From Sweltsa coloradensis (taxonomy: Eukaryota; Arthropoda; Insecta; Plecoptera; Chloroperlidae): 64,000 nt of DNA. A model generated the notes under the pieces. The model worked only from the letters and a program-made list of their open reading frames with translations. It ran no database searches and was not told where the DNA came from. The stretch covers positions 1 to 64,000 of the forward strand of contig JAMZAV010000765.1 in NCBI GenBank assembly GCA_024449915.1. Direction: 5' to 3'. The position numbers were made by a program, and so were the translations under genes. Below, piece after piece: positions 26,301 through 32,300 of the stretch (its first letter is position 1; every line of letters starts with the position of its first letter).

Positions 26301-29300
26301 CTCCAAAGCCTTGGGAACCAAGTAGGAGTCGACTCCCCGATCCGCAATTTAAAAAAAAAAAAAAAAATGGGGAATTTTTTTATGCATTAGTTATTTTTAG
26401 CCCACTACTCTCGTTAAATAAATAATAAATAAATTGTATGAGTCTACCCACTCAGTTATATAACTGATTTTCAGTGGGGTTGTACAACGCTGTCCAGCCA
26501 TTCCCCCCCCCCCTCCCCTCCACCCGCTACGTATCACTAGCTTGCTTGTCTCTTGGCCCGGCCAAGACTCGCTGATTTGTTATGTTTACGTTTTGACTTT
26601 TGAGATAAGATAACGACTAACGAGACAACAAGTGCAATTTCATTAAAATTTATTATAAATTTTTTTTTTTTTTTTTTACCAGACTCCTTGAAAATGGAGT
26701 CGACTCCAACAGGAGTCGAGTAGGAGTCGGGTACTCGAGTACCCGATGTCATCCCTAGTTATTAGATATTTGGAAAGCCTTTGGTTGAATTTGTTGGCTA
26801 AATTTGTATTAATTCAGAATTGTTGGATGAGCGTAGCGAGCGAAGCGAAGATTCCATTCTACTACACTGGAGAAAAAAATCCGGAATGTTTTTTTTTCTG
26901 TATTTTTGTCTGTTTGTCCACACGATTCCGGCTAAACCGATACTCCGATTGCGATGAAATTTTATGGAGGCCTTCGAAATCTCTGAACTTAGAACTGCCA
27001 CGTTTTTGAGCGCAATCGAAAAAAAATTTCTCATGAAAATCGCAATTTTACGATTTTTTTGGTTTTTTAAAAAATTTCTTCAACTTATAACACCTACATG
27101 CTTTATCCGATTTTAATGATTTTTGCACAGAATCTTTATTTTATGAATTAAGATATTCTTGTGAAATTTGAGCGCAATTGAAAAAATATTTATCATAAAA
27201 ATCGAAATTTTACGGGTTTTTTCTTTTTTAAAACAATTCTTTGACTTATAACACCTACATGCTTTATCCGATTGAAATGATTTTTTCGCAGAACCTTAAT
27301 TTTATGAATTAATATATTATTGTTAAATTTGAGCGCAATCGAGAAATTATTTCTTATAAAAATTTCAATTTTACGATTTTTTTTTTTACAATTACGATTT
27401 ATTAAAAAAAATTAGAAAAATAAAGTTAATTCTTTATTTTATTTAATTTAATTTTAAAAAAAAATCAATTTAATAATGATTTTTCCACAGAACAACAGAA
27501 AATTCGCATAACACATGGCAGCTCAATGCACCAATTACGCTCATCCAACAACGCGGCGGGACTTAAGCGTTTTCCTAGTTTTTAAATATGCTATTTCACG
27601 ACTTGTTTCCAGTATTTTCGCATTTTCCGTGTTTCATTTATTTTTATTTATTTACAAGCCTTCATAGGCCTACAAATAACTCATGTACATGTCATAAACA
27701 TGTGAATATTAGAATATTAGGTGGTGGGTCCTTAGGTGTGACTCAAGGAATGTGGGTTTGAATTGGAATTGCTCATTCATCCTCACTCGGTCACTAAGCA
27801 TGGGTGTTTGACATTTTGTAATTTTCCTTCATTTATCACCACCCATCATTTCAAATAACAAAAGTGCAGTAATCATAATCAGCTACTTTACACTGGATTG
27901 GATTTGTATGTTTTTCCTAACCTGTAACCTTGTATGTTATTCACATTCTACTCTACTTAAATGGCAAGTTTCCCCCATCTGATTTGCCAAAAGCTATATA
28001 GAACCAACCAACATTCTATATGTACTAATTAGAGTAGGTAACGTATAGGCGAGTCCTAAATTTGCCGCTAGGATAATTAAGGCTGTTCCACCCTGTTTTT
28101 CCATTCTCTAAAATATACAACTATGTACAAAATATAGTAAATGAAATTGAAACCTGGTGCTATAGAACTCCAAAACAATTTTTTTTCAAATTTTTGATCG
28201 GGCACCGTCCGATATATTGCATCTTCAAATAGTATCAAACTGCATTGTATCTAGCACATCGTTCAAGCGTAGAATTGTGTTTCTGTGACATTTAAGTTTG
28301 ACTGTTTTTCTACGCTATAACAAGAGAAAACATGGGATTTTTCGGAACGGATGTCCCCTGCGAATTTTTCGTTTTCCGTACAATTGACAAAAGTCCGGTC
28401 TACTAAAAAATGTCGTTGGAACATACCAATTGTAAAATCCCATTTTTCTCTTGTTAAAAGCAGAAAAACAGTCAAATTTAAATTCACGAACACAGTTAAT
28501 CTACGTTGAACGATGTTGTGTAGATACAATTGCGTTTGATACTATTTTGTAGTGCAATATAGCCGGGTGCCCGATCAAAATTTGCAAAAAATGTTTTGGT
28601 GTTCTAATAGTGCCAGGTTTCAATTTCATCCACTACAATTTACATAGTTGTCATAATTTAGAAAATTAGAAAACCAGGATGGAACAGCATTAAACTAGGA
28701 ATGCACCTATCTAACGTTTTTAAGGTAAGCTGTCATCCTTCTGTGCCTTTCCCTCAACTGAAAAATGTTTATTCATGTTCCTAGTTTAAATAACATACTA
28801 GGCATATACTACGTAGTTTTGGAAATTCAAATACCTATGTTACGTTTATACTTTATATAGTCCGAGAAATTAGTGATCGTCACCCCCCGACCCGACTCAT
28901 GTTGGAACCGGGTGTTTGATATTATTATTATCTACATTTTATGTAAATAACATGGGTACGATAGAGCAACAAGCAGTGCATATTTTAATTTTAAGAGTAA
29001 TAGATGAGCGAAGCGAAGACTTCAATTTCACTGACCCCCAAAAAATTTAGCTGGGTTTTTTTTTGTTTGTTTGTTTGTTGATTTGTTGTTTTTTTTTGTC
29101 TTTTCTTTCTGTTTGTTACTCTCTATCCAGGCCAACGCATATCCATCTTGATGAACAATTTGCAGGACCTTCGAAATCTCTGAACTTAGAGTTTTGTTTT
29201 TGGGTACAATCAAAAATTTTCTCATGAATATCGTACTTTTTACGATTTTTTGATTTCTTAGTGCGATATTTTCGTGCATTTGGGCCAATTCTGACCTAAA

Positions 29301-32300
29301 CAAGTGGGGCTAAAACGTTCATATTATACAGCTGACATTAAGGTTATGGTGATGTAGTACCCTTTGAAAGAAAAGTTGAAAAAGTAGCCAGAATCCATAG
29401 AAATTAAAGCTTTTAATATAAGTTTTTTGAGTTTTGTGCAATATTTTGTGCATTTGGCCAATTCTGACCAAACGGGTGGGGCTACAACGTTCATATTATA
29501 CATGCGACCTTAAGGTTATGGTGATGTAGTACCTCTTGAAAGAAAGTTGAAATAGTTAGCCAAACCCATAGAAATAAAGCTTTAATATAAGTTTTTTACG
29601 GTAAATAATACCAATTGACAGGTACAAAAGAAACTTGACAACAATCACCTACAATGCGTAGGCAGCAAAACAAAGCACTTGCAAAAGTAAAGATATCCCA
29701 TGCAAACTAAAAATTTTAAAAAGCTCATCCATCAACGCGGCGGGACTTTAGCGTTTTCCTAGTAAAAAACAATATGTAATCAATCATGTTATGCTGTCAA
29801 GTCACACTTCACAATGGGTCTGCATGAAAGATGGTAATCGCAATCTTGTCCTTCCGCCACTAATCCTTTTCGCCAAGTTTCCGCCACTTCCTTCCTGTTC
29901 CACATTTTCTTCATGCTGAAATGGTCTGCGCCTTGCTCTCTTACTTCAAACTTTAAATTCTACCATTCTTTTAGGCAATATCTCCATTCCATCATTCTCA
30001 CTTGTCCAAACCACTAAATCTTCTCTTTTCAATTCCCTCCATTAAACTCCTTGTGCACTCTGTTTTTGATCCCATTAAGTCTTCCCTGGAATGCTTAGCC
30101 CTATGTATAAACTTCATACCAACAGCTTGCACAGGGCTTTCATCTGGTATTATCATAGTCTCTCGGATGTATATAAATATATATATACATATGAGTATTG
30201 GGACAGCGTAAGTGGTACTAAAATATTATGGCAACCTTATATTTGTTGGAATCTTCTTGATTTCATTTGACATCTGGAATGCACAAAAGCAGCCCATTAT
30301 CGCTTGCTATACCCTTCTTCCGATGTCTAATTGAGTCTTTCAGTCTCTTGCTACCACTTTCCTTACATATTTAAAACTCTCCAACTGTTCAAAAACCTGC
30401 TTCCATAAAAGGGTCATGGTATTCTTAGTTGTGATTTACATCACTAGAATAGCACCTACTATTTGCTACCTAGGTACTTTTAAATACAATAGCATAGCCA
30501 CAATTATTATTATAATAATCAAAATAATTTGTTATTAATAGTTCTGTAATAGTGGCCTGATAAAATTAGTAATGCAAGTTCAAGGGCTACTGATTTCAGT
30601 TTGGCACCGAAGACTTGTATTAATCAATGTTTTATGTTGTTTTCCATTAGTTATGCATTGAACCATCCAACAGTGAGCTACTGCCAGGGTATGAGTGACC
30701 TGGCATCCCCATTGCTGGTCACGATGGGAGACGAAGCGCACGCATACATCTGCTTCTGTGCTCTAATGAGACGCCTTCATTCAAATTTCCTCTTGGATGG
30801 TATAAACATGACACTCAAGTTTCAACACCTGTCCGAAGGCCTCCTCTTCTACGATCCCGAGTTCTACGCGTATCTCAAGAGCCACCAGGTAATATACATA
30901 TGTACTGCGGTAACTTCTTGGGCAAGACTGACGTCATGATTACTGCAACCAAAGTTATATTTACATCTAGATTATAATATTATGATACTGTTCATATTAC
31001 TATTATTTTTTCAACCCAAAATTTATCTCGCCCTAGAGAGAAAAACTAATTTATATAGTAGAGGGTTGCCAGATTAGTGAAACTCAAATACGGGACAGTA
31101 CTTTGCGTAGTGATACTGGGGTCTGGGGCGAAGCCCCAGCCGCCGGAGGCGGAAAATTTATGGGGTTGTGTTTTTTGGGGAAGGGCCTAAAACGCATTTG
31201 AGAGTAACTCAGTGAAAATTTTAAAGCAATATAGTGATTGAAATAGGGAGATAATCAGATAAGGAATGTACAGAAAAGTAAGTAGCTATATAGAACCAAA
31301 ATTATTATCACTTTATTGATAGGCACATTTCATTGATGATCAGATCATTGATATTTATTGTTTCGTTACTATTGCAACGTTACCATCTTCATCGTCACTC
31401 ATGTTTAATGTTGTTTATCACTGCCTCACTCACTGAGTTCGAATGCGTTTGTCACACGCACGCCGCGCCCGAGGTTAAGAATATCACGTTACGGCTAGAG
31501 ACACTTGCTACAATGACTCACCGCGCTAATGATGCACTCGAATAACACCCACCACCTAACTGCAGGCAGCAGCGGCAGACTGATCAGGCACCAAGGCCGG
31601 CCGAGGGGAAGGGATTGATAACTATACGCCCGCGCGTATTGTTAAAAAGCGCACAGGGACTACTTTATTCTAAATACGTGATATACTGATCAATGGGTTA
31701 GAGCATACGGGACGCGGGAAACACCCATCAAATACGGGATTTCCCGGGTAATACGGGACACCTGGCAACCCTAATATAGTAGGAGTAGGCCTATTATTCA
31801 AATTTGAACTGAAAGTCATTAGTCCATTTGAAAAAAATGCTCAAAAATAGGCCTACTCTGTACATAATATACTGGTATTATTTTTAAGTTACACCACTAA
31901 ATGTATAGGGCCTTCCGTAGTTATGCATGTGGTTAAAAATTACCTACACCTAAATGACCGTTTTCTTGTTCAGGCGGATGATTTGCTCTTTTGCTATCGA
32001 TGGCTCCTTCTGGAAATGAAGCGCGAGTTTGCATTTGAAGATGCGCTGTGTATGCTAGAAGTGTTGTGGAGTGCCTTACCCCAGCAAACATGCCTCCAAG
32101 ACCTGCCCCTGTATGAGGTGGAGTTCTGTGCAGAGGATCGAGACTTAATGCCTCCCGTCAGTCCGCTCGTCAAGACGCCTCGAGAGAATGCCTACACCAA
32201 GGTGTGCGCTCTGCGTCGTCAGAGTTCCTCCGTGTCCCTGAACTCCATGTGCAACCAGCGGCCGGGTGCCGTCTTCTCGCACCGTCAGATCCAGAGTCTG

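Noticed and set aside
31923..31973. ATG start for a separate 720-residue protein
   Set aside because: The conserved TBC domain continues from exon 7 into this exon at 31974 after a good acceptor; the 17 upstream codons are intron.
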